From assembly GCF_001866055.1 (NCBI RefSeq), contig NZ_MLQS01000001.1:1297615-1361614 (forward strand): 64,000 nucleotides of DNA. Direction: 5' to 3'. Of this stretch, positions 11,222 through 18,511 are shown in pieces (the first letter of the stretch is position 1; each line of letters begins with the position of its first letter). The notes below the pieces were generated by a model. The model made no database searches. It was not told the DNA's origin and worked only from the letters and a program-made list of their open reading frames with translations. Origin of the DNA: Anaerobacillus alkalidiazotrophicus (GTDB lineage Bacteria; Bacillota; Bacilli; Bacillales_H; Anaerobacillaceae). The position numbers and the translations under genes are program-made.

Positions 11222-12166
11222 TTGGGAAATAAATCTAAATTATTAATTCTTATTTTAACTTTTTTTGCTATTTTAATAGGAGTGAAGTTTTACCCACTTG
11301 TAAATAACAAGCCAACAGCAGTTGTTGTTGTAAAAGACTTAGAGACACAGTATTGGGAATTAGTGAAAGCTGGAGCAGAAAAAGGTTTTCGTGATTTTGG
11401 TATAAAGGGAAAAGTTGTTGCACCAAGATTCGAAGATGTAGAAAGTCAGAAAGAGTTGTTGAAAGGTGTTCTTAATGAAAAGCCAGATTTATTAATTGTC
11501 TCTCCTCTTAACTCTGAGGTTGTTCCTGCATTAGAAAAGTTTAATATGAATAATATTCCAGTATTGTTATTAGATACCGATGATGCGTGGGGAAATAAAA
11601 CAGCCTTTATAGGCACTAATAACATTGAGTTAGGAAGAATGGGTGGAATGTTGTTGGCTTCACAATTGCAACCTGGAAATGAAGTAGCTTTGATATCAGG
11701 TGATTTTACCCATTCTATTTCAGGCGATCGGGTAATAGGAGCGAAACATAGTTTAAAAGCAGCAGGAATCAAAATTGCAACAGAAACATCTAATTTACCA
11801 AATGACTCTAAGGATGTTAAAGACGTAATGGAAAAAATCCTTCTTGATTACCCTCAAATTAAAGGCGTATTTGCTGATACGGATATTAAGGCATTAGGTG
11901 TCATTGAGGCATTAGGGGAACATAATCTAAATATACCTGTTATTGGAGCAGACGGTATTAATGAAATGATTGAGTTAATAGAAGAAGGAATGTTATCAGG
12001 AACAGTAGCACAAAACCCGTATGATATGGGATATATAAGTGTTGAAGTTGCAATGAAAGTGCTAAGTGGTGAGACTGTCGAAAGAAACATAGATACAGGT
12101 GTAGACATTATTATTAAAGGAAATGCCACACAAAGATTAGCGTTTCAAAGAGAGTTATTAAGATAA
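11222..12166 (+). CDS. Membrane-anchored sugar-binding protein, array copy 3
   Basis: A 314-residue paralogue with an uncleaved-type N-terminal membrane segment (about residues 6-23) and the full two-lobed binding domain: ETQYWELVKAGAEKGF, LLLDTDDAWGNKTAFIG, FADTDIKALGV and GADGINEMIELIEEG. The start must be TTG 11222, because the codon that is ATG or GTG in the other copies is ATA here; GCGAGGT lies 8 bases upstream of it. The last third, the terminator and about 30 bases beyond are nearly identical to copy 4, showing a recent duplication or gene conversion. Copy 3 is monocistronic. Confidence 0.85.
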   Translation: MGNKSKLLILILTFFAILIGVKFYPLVNNKPTAVVVVKDLETQYWELVKAGAEKGFRDFGIKGKVVAPRFEDVESQKELLKGVLNEKPDLLIVSPLNSEVVPALEKFNMNNIPVLLLDTDDAWGNKTAFIGTNNIELGRMGGMLLASQLQPGNEVALISGDFTHSISGDRVIGAKHSLKAAGIKIATETSNLPNDSKDVKDVMEKILLDYPQIKGVFADTDIKALGVIEALGEHNLNIPVIGADGINEMIELIEEGMLSGTVAQNPYDMGYISVEVAMKVLSGETVERNIDTGVDIIIKGNATQRLAFQRELLR

Positions 12167-12176
12167 TATCTATTTT

Positions 12177-12203
12177 AAAAAAGCAGCCTAGGCTGCTTTT
12201 TTA
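12177..12203 (+). terminator. Terminator of array copy 3
   Basis: Self-complementary AAAAAAGCAGCCTAGGCTGC followed by a T run. Confidence 0.88.
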
Positions 12204-12220
12204 AGTTTTTTCATATTATT

Positions 12221-12296
12221 AGCAAAATAGTATAGGTATTAATGATATTGTCTATTTTTACCTATAGAAATATTACATATGATGTAGTCATATAGT
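12221..12296 (+). promoter_or_regulatory. Conserved promoter module (copy upstream of the first Gfo/Idh gene)
   Basis: AGCAAAATAGTATA followed 57 bases later (first base to first base) by the -10-like TATGAT; the region 17 bases before it reads TTTTTA, a poor -35. The identical box and spacing occur at 16008 and 36195. Poor -35 plus a fixed upstream box suggests an activator-dependent promoter. The start codon of the downstream gene is about 165 bases away. Confidence 0.65.
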
Positions 12297-12447
12297 AAAT
12301 TTAATTTAAATAAAACGATTTGTCAGGAAATAATTTATTGTAAGGCTGAATCCTTTCAACTAATTATCTAAATTATACGAGTTAAAATTCAATCTTGTGC
12401 TTTGAATAAAGTAATAAGAAACATTCCATTAAAACGGGGAGGGAAAA

Positions 12448-13458
12448 ATGGTTAATCTCGCATTAATTGGCACATGGCATGTACATACAAAAGATTTTGT
12501 AAAAGAAGCATTAAAAACCGGAAATGCAGAGTTAAAAGTTGTTTGGGATGATGATCAAGCAAGGGGAGTGGCGTTTGCCAAAGAATTTGGAGTTCCCTTT
12601 GAAGAAGATTTGGACAAAGTACTCAGTGACAATGAGATAGATGCAGTTTTAGTAGAATGTGCTACAACAAAGCATAAAGAAGTGATAATAAAAGCTGCTA
12701 ACGCCAAAAAACATATTTTTTCGGATAAAGTGTTAGCGCTTTCAGTAAACGACTGTTTGGAGATAAAAAAAGCGATTGAAGAAAATCAAGTGAAATTTGT
12801 GGTGTCATTAGAAGCGAAGACGATAGGTGTATATCGTTATGCAAAACAATTGGTTAACGAAGGTAAGCTCGGGCGAATAACATCCGCTTACTTTAGACGT
12901 GTCCATCAAGCGGCACTAGATAAAAACATGTTACCAGCTTACTGGTTTGATCCTACTCAAACTGGTGGTGGAGTTACATTAGATTTAGGTTGCCACGGAT
13001 TGTATCTCCTACCACACTTTTGTGGAACACCAAAAAAAGTAACTTGTTTCATGAATGAGTTGTATGGTACTGGAAGTGATGAAAATTCTACTGCCGTTAT
13101 CGAATTTGAGGATGGAGCTATCGGAACAGCTCACACATCCTTTGTTGGGTACCGAATTGATAATATGTTGGAGATTATTGGTACAGAGGGTATTTTAATT
13201 ATTTCTGGTGTTGATCAATCAAACTTAAGGGTATTTTTGCAATCGAAAAATGTACCTGGTCACGAAAACTTAGTCCCAGTACGTCAAGAGCTACTCCCGT
13301 CCGATGATGAGATACCGTGTGCGCAATTTGTGAAACTAGTGTCAACAGATGGTATGCAGAACCTACCTGACTTTGACATAGATAAAGCGATTTCTTTAAC
13401 CCGTCTAATCGAATGTGCGTATGAATCTGCAAAAGAACAGAAAGCTGTTTTGTATTAA
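12448..13458 (+). CDS. Gfo/Idh/MocA-family oxidoreductase
   Basis: A 336-residue NAD(P)-dependent sugar or polyol dehydrogenase. The N-terminal Rossmann domain begins unusually with LIGTWHVHTKDF rather than the classic GxGxxG, so cofactor binding may be atypical. In place of the usual EKP lysine motif there is HIFSDKVLAL (about residues 90-100), with the lysine of SDK probably filling that role. The substrate domain contains GGGVTLDLGCHGLYLLP with the conserved D and H. GGGGAGGG is a strong ribosome site 6 bases upstream of ATG 12448. Substrate unknown; it probably oxidises an inositol-like or glycoside substrate. It has its own promoter module. Confidence 0.82.
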   Translation: MVNLALIGTWHVHTKDFVKEALKTGNAELKVVWDDDQARGVAFAKEFGVPFEEDLDKVLSDNEIDAVLVECATTKHKEVIIKAANAKKHIFSDKVLALSVNDCLEIKKAIEENQVKFVVSLEAKTIGVYRYAKQLVNEGKLGRITSAYFRRVHQAALDKNMLPAYWFDPTQTGGGVTLDLGCHGLYLLPHFCGTPKKVTCFMNELYGTGSDENSTAVIEFEDGAIGTAHTSFVGYRIDNMLEIIGTEGILIISGVDQSNLRVFLQSKNVPGHENLVPVRQELLPSDDEIPCAQFVKLVSTDGMQNLPDFDIDKAISLTRLIECAYESAKEQKAVLY

Positions 13459-13470
13459 AGGAATTTACCA

Positions 13471-13535
13471 AACAAAATTTTGTGTTGACTTTTTCATTTG
13501 GAACTAAGTCGCATGAGCTATATCGCATATGATGT
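13471..13535 (+). promoter_or_regulatory. Possible fourth copy of the promoter module
   Basis: AACAAAATTTTG lies exactly 57 bases before TATGAT, matching the spacing of the three clear modules, though the box agrees only in its first half (AnCAAAAT). TTGACT at 13484 could also act as a -35 but is too far from this -10. Upstream of the second Gfo/Idh gene. Confidence 0.35.
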
Positions 13536-13624
13536 ATTTGGATTGAAGCATTATTTAAAGAATATTCACTATGCGATTGTTTTACTAAATGCTAAGAATA
13601 ACTTGTTCAAAGGAGTGGAGTGTT

Positions 13625-14710
13625 ATGGCCAAGAAATTAAAAGTAGCTATTATCGGTTGTGGTGGAATTGCTAAGGGCAAGCACATGCCTAGTTTGGCAA
13701 AACTAGAAACAGTAGAAATGGTAGCTTTCTGTGACAAAGAACTGCAGCGAGCAGAAGAAGCGGCTATTAAATATGGTACAGAAGATGCTAAAGTATATGA
13801 AGATTATCAGGAGTTATTGAAGGATAAAGCAATTGACGTCATTCATGTATGTACACCCAACAGCTCTCACTGTGAAATTTCTATTGCGTCTTTAGAGGCT
13901 GGGAAGCATGTGATGTGTGAAAAGCCGATGGCCAAAACAGCAGAAGAAGCCCGCAAAATGATAGAGGCAGCAAAACGTACGGGAAAAAAACTTACAATCG
14001 GCTACCAAAATCGTTTCCGTCCAGACAGCCAATATCTGCATAAAGTAACCTCAAGCGGAGACCTTGGCGAAGTTTATTATGCAAAAGCACATGCAATCCG
14101 CCGCCGTGCTGTACCAACTTGGGGAGTATTCTTAGATGAAGAAAAACAAGGTGGTGGACCACTTATTGATATTGGTACACACGCATTAGATTTAACGCTA
14201 TGGATGATGAACAATTATAAACCAAAAGTAGTGATGGGTTCTACGTTTCATAAGTTAGGAGAAAAAGAAAATGCCGCTAATGCATGGGGTTCATGGGATC
14301 CAAAGAAATTTAAAGTAGAAGATTCTGCTTTTGGATTTATTAAAATGGAGAATGGCGCCACCATTGTTCTTGAATCTAGTTGGGCTCTTAATTCCTTAGA
14401 AATAGATGAAGCAAAATGTACCCTTTGTGGTACAAAAGGCGGTGCCGATATGAAAGATGGCTTACGTCTCAATGGTGAAAAATATAGTCATTTATTTACT
14501 GAAAAAGTAGAGTTAAATGCTGATGGTGTTGCTTTCTACGATGGAACAAAGGAAAGTGATGCAGACAAAGAAGCTAGATTATGGATAGAAGCAATAATAA
14601 ATGATACGGAACCAGTAGTTAAACCCGAAGAAGCATTAGTCGTTACTGAGATTTTAGAGGCTATTTACGAATCAGCTAAGACTGGGGAAGCAGTATATTT
14701 AGGTAAGTAA
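13625..14710 (+). CDS. Gfo/Idh/MocA-family dehydrogenase
   Basis: A 361-residue NAD(P)-dependent sugar dehydrogenase. The Rossmann motif VAIIGCGGIAKGKHMP starts near residue 8, the catalytic lysine is in CEKPMAK (about 98), and the substrate-domain motif GGGPLIDIGTHALDLTLW holds the conserved D and H. Start ATG 13625 follows AAAGGAGTGGAG; an in-frame ATG at 13589 has no ribosome site. It lies 166 bases after the preceding paralogue, with a possible promoter between and a terminator after it. Substrate unknown; the placement among sugar-binding proteins suggests an oligosaccharide or cyclitol. Confidence 0.88.
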   Translation: MAKKLKVAIIGCGGIAKGKHMPSLAKLETVEMVAFCDKELQRAEEAAIKYGTEDAKVYEDYQELLKDKAIDVIHVCTPNSSHCEISIASLEAGKHVMCEKPMAKTAEEARKMIEAAKRTGKKLTIGYQNRFRPDSQYLHKVTSSGDLGEVYYAKAHAIRRRAVPTWGVFLDEEKQGGGPLIDIGTHALDLTLWMMNNYKPKVVMGSTFHKLGEKENAANAWGSWDPKKFKVEDSAFGFIKMENGATIVLESSWALNSLEIDEAKCTLCGTKGGADMKDGLRLNGEKYSHLFTEKVELNADGVAFYDGTKESDADKEARLWIEAIINDTEPVVKPEEALVVTEILEAIYESAKTGEAVYLGK

Positions 14711-14815
14711 TTTTTTAGAGCATATTTCTTGATTATTTTAGGACACCTATAACTAACAAGCTCCTATGATTAAAAAGAAACAAAATACAAGCACCGATGG
14801 TTTCGTGATATTACA

Positions 14816-14850
14816 AATTAAAACCTCTCTTTCTGAGAGGTTTTAATTAT
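14816..14850 (+). terminator. Terminator after the second Gfo/Idh gene
   Basis: AATTAAAACCTCTC pairs with GAGAGGTTTTAATT around a TTTCT loop. Confidence 0.85.
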
Positions 14851-15006
14851 TCTTTTGAACTGAACATTTATTAAAGACTCGAGTAAAATAAATCGTTACA
14901 ATTCTTAATAAAACACACACATTTTGTAATGTAATTGGTTCATTAATAACATTTTAAGTAGATAATAGGTAGTGAATATAATTTAAAGTGAAATGGCGAG
15001 GTTTGA

Positions 15007-15953
15007 ATGTTGAAAAAAAAATCAAAATTTCTAATTACAATTTTTACTTTTTTTATTATTTTAATTGGTATTATCTTAAATCCATTTGGTGCCGAAAAAA
15101 CAACGGCAGTGGTTGTCGTAAAAGATTTAGAGACACAGTATTGGGAATTAGTGAAAGCGGGAGCAGAAAAAGGTTTTCGTGATTTTGGTATAGAAGGAAA
15201 AGTTGTTGCACCTAGTTACGAGGATGTAGATAGTCAAAAGGATTTACTGAAAAGTATTCTAAACGAAAAACCAGATCTATTAATTGTTTCTCCTCTTAAT
15301 TCTGAGATTATTCCCACATTAGAAAAGTTTAACGCAAATAATATTCCTGTATTGCTATTAGATACTGATGATGATTGGGAAAATAAAACAGCTTATATTG
15401 GTACAAATAACATTCAGTTAGGGAGAATGGGTGGAAAGCTATTAGCATCACAACTCCAACCTGGAAATGAAGTGGTTTTAATAGCAGGTGATATAGACCA
15501 TCCTATTTCAGGGGATCGGATAAAAGGAGCGAAACATAGTTTAAAAGCAGCAGGTATTAAAATTGCAAAAAAATATTTGATTTACCAAATGAATCTAAAC
15601 ATGTAAAGGACGTTATGGATAAAATCCTTCTTGACTACCCTCAAATTAAAGGCGTATTTGCAGATACTGATATAAAAGCTTTAGGTGTCATTGAGGCATT
15701 AGGGGAACATAATCTAAATATACCAGTTATCGGAGCAGACGGTATAAATGAAATGATTGAGTTAATAGAAGAAGGGCATTTATCAGGAACAGTAGCACAA
15801 AACCCGTATGATATGGGATATATAAGTGTTGAAGTTGCAATGAAAGTGCTAAGTGGTGAGACTGTCGAAAGAAACATAGATACAGGTGTAGACATTATTA
15901 TTAAAGGAAATGCCACACAAAGATTAGCGTTTCAAAGGGAGTTATTAAGATAA
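15007..15953 (+). pseudogene. Membrane-anchored sugar-binding protein, array copy 4 (frameshifted)
   Basis: Same architecture as copies 1-3 and 5: an N-terminal membrane segment, ETQYWELVKAGAEKGF and LLLDTDDDWENKTAYIG. The frame breaks in a run of seven A after GC at 15567-15573. The first part ends at 15606 and the rest continues in another frame from about 15575 to 15953 (DKILLDYP to FQRELLR). Adding one A to the run restores an uninterrupted 315-residue protein aligned to copy 3. So this is either a one-base deletion, a homopolymer sequencing error, or a slippery site that gives some full-length product. The 3' end is nearly identical to copy 3. Confidence 0.85.
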
Positions 15954-15963
15954 TATCTATTTT

Positions 15964-15990
15964 AAAAAAGCAGCCTAGGCTGCTTTTTTC
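15964..15990 (+). terminator. Terminator of array copy 4
   Basis: Same self-complementary AAAAAAGCAGCCTAGGCTGC plus T run as copy 3. Confidence 0.88.
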
Positions 15991-16007
15991 AGTTTTTTCA
16001 TATTATT

Positions 16008-16085
16008 AGCAAAATAGTATATGATTTAATTAGATATTGTATGTTTTATTGGATCGTTAACTTATATGATAGAGATAAAATTAGT
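16008..16085 (+). promoter_or_regulatory. Conserved promoter module upstream of the HPr gene
   Basis: AGCAAAATAGTATATG, then 57 bases from its first base to TATGAT at 16065, with TGTTTT in the -35 position. GTATATGATTTA and GTATGTTTTATT, 22 bases apart, look like direct repeats, the arrangement bound by AraC-type regulators. Confidence 0.65.
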
Positions 16086-16121
16086 ATATTGAACAGAATA
16101 AAATGTGAGGTGTAAAGATCA

Positions 16122-16394
16122 ATGGTTCAAAAAAGGTTTTTAATTACTGCCGATACAGGAATTCATGCTAGACCGGCAACTCTATTAGTGAATAAGGCCA
16201 GTCACTTTAATTCAGAAGTTACATTAACATTTAAAGAGAGATCAGTTAATCTAAAATCAATCATGGGTGTCATGTCTTTAGGTGTAGGAAAAGGTTTTGA
16301 AGTAACGATTACTGCTGAAGGCCACGACGAAGGAGAGGCACTAGCTGGAATTGAGGATGTAATCAAAGAAAATTTAGGAGAAGTTATTGCTTAA
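16122..16394 (+). CDS. HPr-family phosphocarrier protein (stand-alone)
   Basis: A 90-residue HPr-fold protein. It keeps the PEP-phosphotransferase histidine in [12 protein letters not shown] (about residue 16) and the HPr-kinase serine in [11 protein letters not shown] (about residue 47), so it could both carry phosphate and, when Ser-phosphorylated, act as CcpA co-repressor. It is not beside ptsI and no PTS enzyme is encoded in the window, so it is probably a second copy used for regulation; the housekeeping ptsHI would be elsewhere. GTGAGGTG lies before ATG 16122. Its promoter module is shared with the sugar-dehydrogenase genes. A terminator follows at 16504. Confidence 0.88.
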   Translation: MVQKRFLITADTGIHARPATLLVNKASHFNSEVTLTFKERSVNLKSIMGVMSLGVGKGFEVTITAEGHDEGEALAGIEDVIKENLGEVIA

Positions 16395-16503
16395 ATAATT
16401 AAGGTTTTGCGTCATCGTGTAGTACGTAGTAGGTTTTAACAATTACGTTACTCGTTGGATATAATGAGTATTAGTTGCGGAAATTTATAAACTATTAATT
16501 TTT

Positions 16504-16556
16504 AAAATCCTTCCTTCCTTCCCTAATGTTAGATGAAAGGAAGGATTTTATTTTTC
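16504..16556 (+). terminator. Terminator downstream of the HPr gene
   Basis: AAAATCCTTCCTT pairs with AAGGAAGGATTTT, followed by ATTTTTC. It is about 110 bases after the HPr stop. Confidence 0.75.
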
Positions 16557-16560
16557 TTAT

Positions 16561-16748
16561 AGTATCAGAATTTATAAGTTTCTAACTCGGAAACTGTCTA
16601 GCTTCAGCGCCCTATCGACTAGAAAGCTTCCTTCGTCTCGTCTACGATAAGTCGAGAACGAAAGTCTAACCACTTTCGACTCTCCTATATCTCACTCGAC
16701 TCAGTCCATCTTATTACGTAGATGAGCAAGGGCGCTTGCGCTTTTCTT
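16561..16748 (+). repeat. Long interspersed repeat family 2, copy 1
   Basis: Left end AGTATCAGAATTTATAAG then AAACTGTCTAGCTTCAGCGCC; right end GGGCGCTTGCGCTTTTCTT. The same two ends bound copies at 56314 (opposite strand) and 61112. No ORF is visible inside; the GC content is higher than the surroundings. Confidence 0.75.
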
Positions 16749-16887
16749 AACTTTATTTACCCATTTGTAGATTAATAAATATTGGGTAAAAGGTGTGAAG
16801 CAAAATGAGTTTACAAGATTGTACAACCTTTAGAAAAATACAAAAATTCATTCATTGTACGTTGTTAGGATTTATAAAATTCATTAC
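16749..16887. other. Gap between two repeats
   Basis: An ATG at 16805 preceded by AAAGGTGTGAAGC opens 34 codons (MSLQDCTTFRKIQKFIHC) that run into the following repeat and stop there at 16909. It may be a gene start cut by the repeat; I do not recognise it. Confidence 0.3.
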
Positions 16888-16990
16888 TCCCACTCTTAAG
16901 TGGCAGTAAGACCCCCACCTCAAAACTTAAGAAAATCGAAAAAGTTGGCGGGGGATGAAGGTAACCCCTACTAATTGAAGTTTAGATTTT
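16888..16990 (+). repeat. Structured interspersed repeat, deleted copy B
   Basis: Begins TCCCACTCTTAAGTGGCAG and ends CTAATTGAAGTTTAG like copy A, but the middle, from AAAGTTGGCGGGGGATGAAGG on, joins the first and last hairpins with the central segment removed. It is more diverged than copies A and D. Confidence 0.75.
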
Positions 16991-17124
16991 TAAGACACCT
17001 ATTTCGTAATAGAAAAGGTTTTAGTAATGCGGTTTACGAAAGATAATGAAAGTGTTCTATAGAAATAGAAAGTAGATGACGGTTGTCATTGATTATTTTA
17101 ATAAATTAAAACTGTGAGGTTTAG

Positions 17125-18063
17125 GTGTTGAGAAGTAGAATTTTATTTCTAATTTTTATTTTTACTATCGTAACTATTATTGTGTTTAATCAATTTGTTG
17201 ACGAAAAAACAAGGGTAGTAGTTGTATTAAAAGATTTAGATACAGAGTATTGGAATATAGTAAAAGCAGGAGCAGAAAAAGGTTTTCGTGATTTTGGTAT
17301 AAAGGGAAAAGTTGTTGCACCAAGATACGAAGATGTAGAAAACCAGAAAGAGTTGTTGAAAAGTATTCTTAATGAAAAGCCAGATCTATTAATTGTTTCT
17401 CCCCTAAATTCAGAAAGTGTTTCTATATTAGATAAGTTCTATGAAAATAATATTCCCGTAATGTTACTAGATACTGATGATCCTTGGGAAAATAAAACAG
17501 CCTATATTGGTACAAATAACATTGAGTTAGGGAGAATAGGGGGAATGTTACTAGCATCACAACTTCAACCTGGAAATGAAGTCGCATTAATTTCAGGCGA
17601 TATAAACCACCCTATTTCAGGTGATCGAATAAAAGGGGCAAAGATCAGTTTAGAAGCAGTAGGCGTTAACATAGTTACAAAAGCAGTAGATTTACCGAAT
17701 TATTCAGGGCACGTTAAAGAAGTAATGGAAGAAATATTGGAAGAACACCCTAACATAAAAGGTGTATTTGCTGATACAGACATTAAGGCATTAGGTGTGT
17801 ATGAAGCAATAGAGGAATTTAATATAAACATGCCTGTTATTGGAGCAGACGGTATTAATAAAATGATAGAGTTAATTGAAGGAGGAATGTTATCAGGAAC
17901 AGTTGCACAAAATCCGTATGATATGGGATATATAAGTGTTGAAATGGCAAAGAAAGTGCTAAGTGGTGAGATAGTAGAAAGAAATATAGATACAGGTGTA
18001 GACATTATTATTAAAGGTAATGCCACACAAAGACTAGCGTTTCAAAGGGAGTTATTAAGATGA
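17125..18063 (+). CDS. Membrane-anchored sugar-binding protein, array copy 5
   Basis: A 312-residue paralogue with a short N-terminal membrane segment (about residues 5-21) and no lipobox, then the two-lobed binding domain with DTEYWNIVKAGAEKGF, LLLDTDDPWENKTAYIG, FADTDIKALGV and GADGINKMIELIEGG. GTGAGGT precedes GTG 17125; TTG 17128 is the conserved and better spaced codon and may be the real start. It has a distinct upstream region (no ATTGTAAGTTACAAT palindrome) but the same terminator core as copies 3 and 4. It is the last member of the array, directly before the maltodextrin operon. Confidence 0.85.
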   Translation: MLRSRILFLIFIFTIVTIIVFNQFVDEKTRVVVVLKDLDTEYWNIVKAGAEKGFRDFGIKGKVVAPRYEDVENQKELLKSILNEKPDLLIVSPLNSESVSILDKFYENNIPVMLLDTDDPWENKTAYIGTNNIELGRIGGMLLASQLQPGNEVALISGDINHPISGDRIKGAKISLEAVGVNIVTKAVDLPNYSGHVKEVMEEILEEHPNIKGVFADTDIKALGVYEAIEEFNINMPVIGADGINKMIELIEGGMLSGTVAQNPYDMGYISVEMAKKVLSGEIVERNIDTGVDIIIKGNATQRLAFQRELLR

Positions 18064-18092
18064 TTAAAATGAGTTATTTAAAGTCAATTTAT

Positions 18093-18119
18093 GAAGCAGC
18101 CTAGGCTGCTTTTTTGTTT
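18093..18119 (+). terminator. Terminator of array copy 5
   Basis: GAAGCAGCCTAGGCTGCTTTTTT, the same core as the terminators of copies 3 and 4. Confidence 0.85.
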
Positions 18120-18218
18120 TGTCCTAACGCAAAAGGTGTAATATGTTCCGGTACAAAGATTAATAAAAACCACCATTGCTAATTAAATCGAAAAAACGTT
18201 TTATTTTATCATAATATA

Positions 18219-18275
18219 CTACACTTTGCTCGTAATGAAAGCGGTTTCCTAAAAGCGCTTTCCGATAGATAATAA
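18219..18275 (+). promoter_or_regulatory. Tandem-operator promoter of the maltodextrin operon
   Basis: TGAAAGCGGTTTCC (cre-like, from 18236) is followed at once by AAAAGCGCTTTCC (18251), then CGATAGATAATAAG carrying a -10 (GATAAT). The same block recurs with few changes in front of neopullulanase at 29141, and the first operator plus -10 recurs at 24211. The operators resemble CcpA or LacI/MalR-family sites; which protein binds is not shown. Confidence 0.65.
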
Positions 18276-18335
18276 GGTTGTACCAAATAAATAAGGGGGA
18301 ACTAAAAAATGAAAAAAATAAAAGTTTATTTAAAT

Positions 18336-18388
18336 TTATCCCACTCTTAAGGGGCAGTAAGACCCCAACTGATTGAAGTTCAGCTTTA
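18336..18388 (+). repeat. Structured interspersed repeat, deleted copy C
   Basis: TTATCCCACTCTTAAGG through GACCCC is joined directly to the terminal ACTGATTGAAGTTCAGC, so only the two ends of copy A remain. It sits just after a good ribosome site and an ATG (18309) whose frame runs into the repeat and ends after 13 codons (MKKIKVYLNLSHS), in the leader of malE. Confidence 0.75.
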
Positions 18389-18511
18389 AAGTTATTTTTT
18401 GTTGGAAGTGCTACATACCACCAAGTACTGATACTTTAAGAAGGATGACAAAATCGTTTGCATTAGCAGTAATGATCTTGTAAGTACATTAAATTGGGAG
18501 GGATTAATGAA

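Noticed and set aside
14988..15182. 64-codon ORF overlapping array copy 4
   Set aside because: It is an out-of-frame reading of the 5' part of the binding-protein gene; the paralogue frame starting at 15007 is the conserved one.
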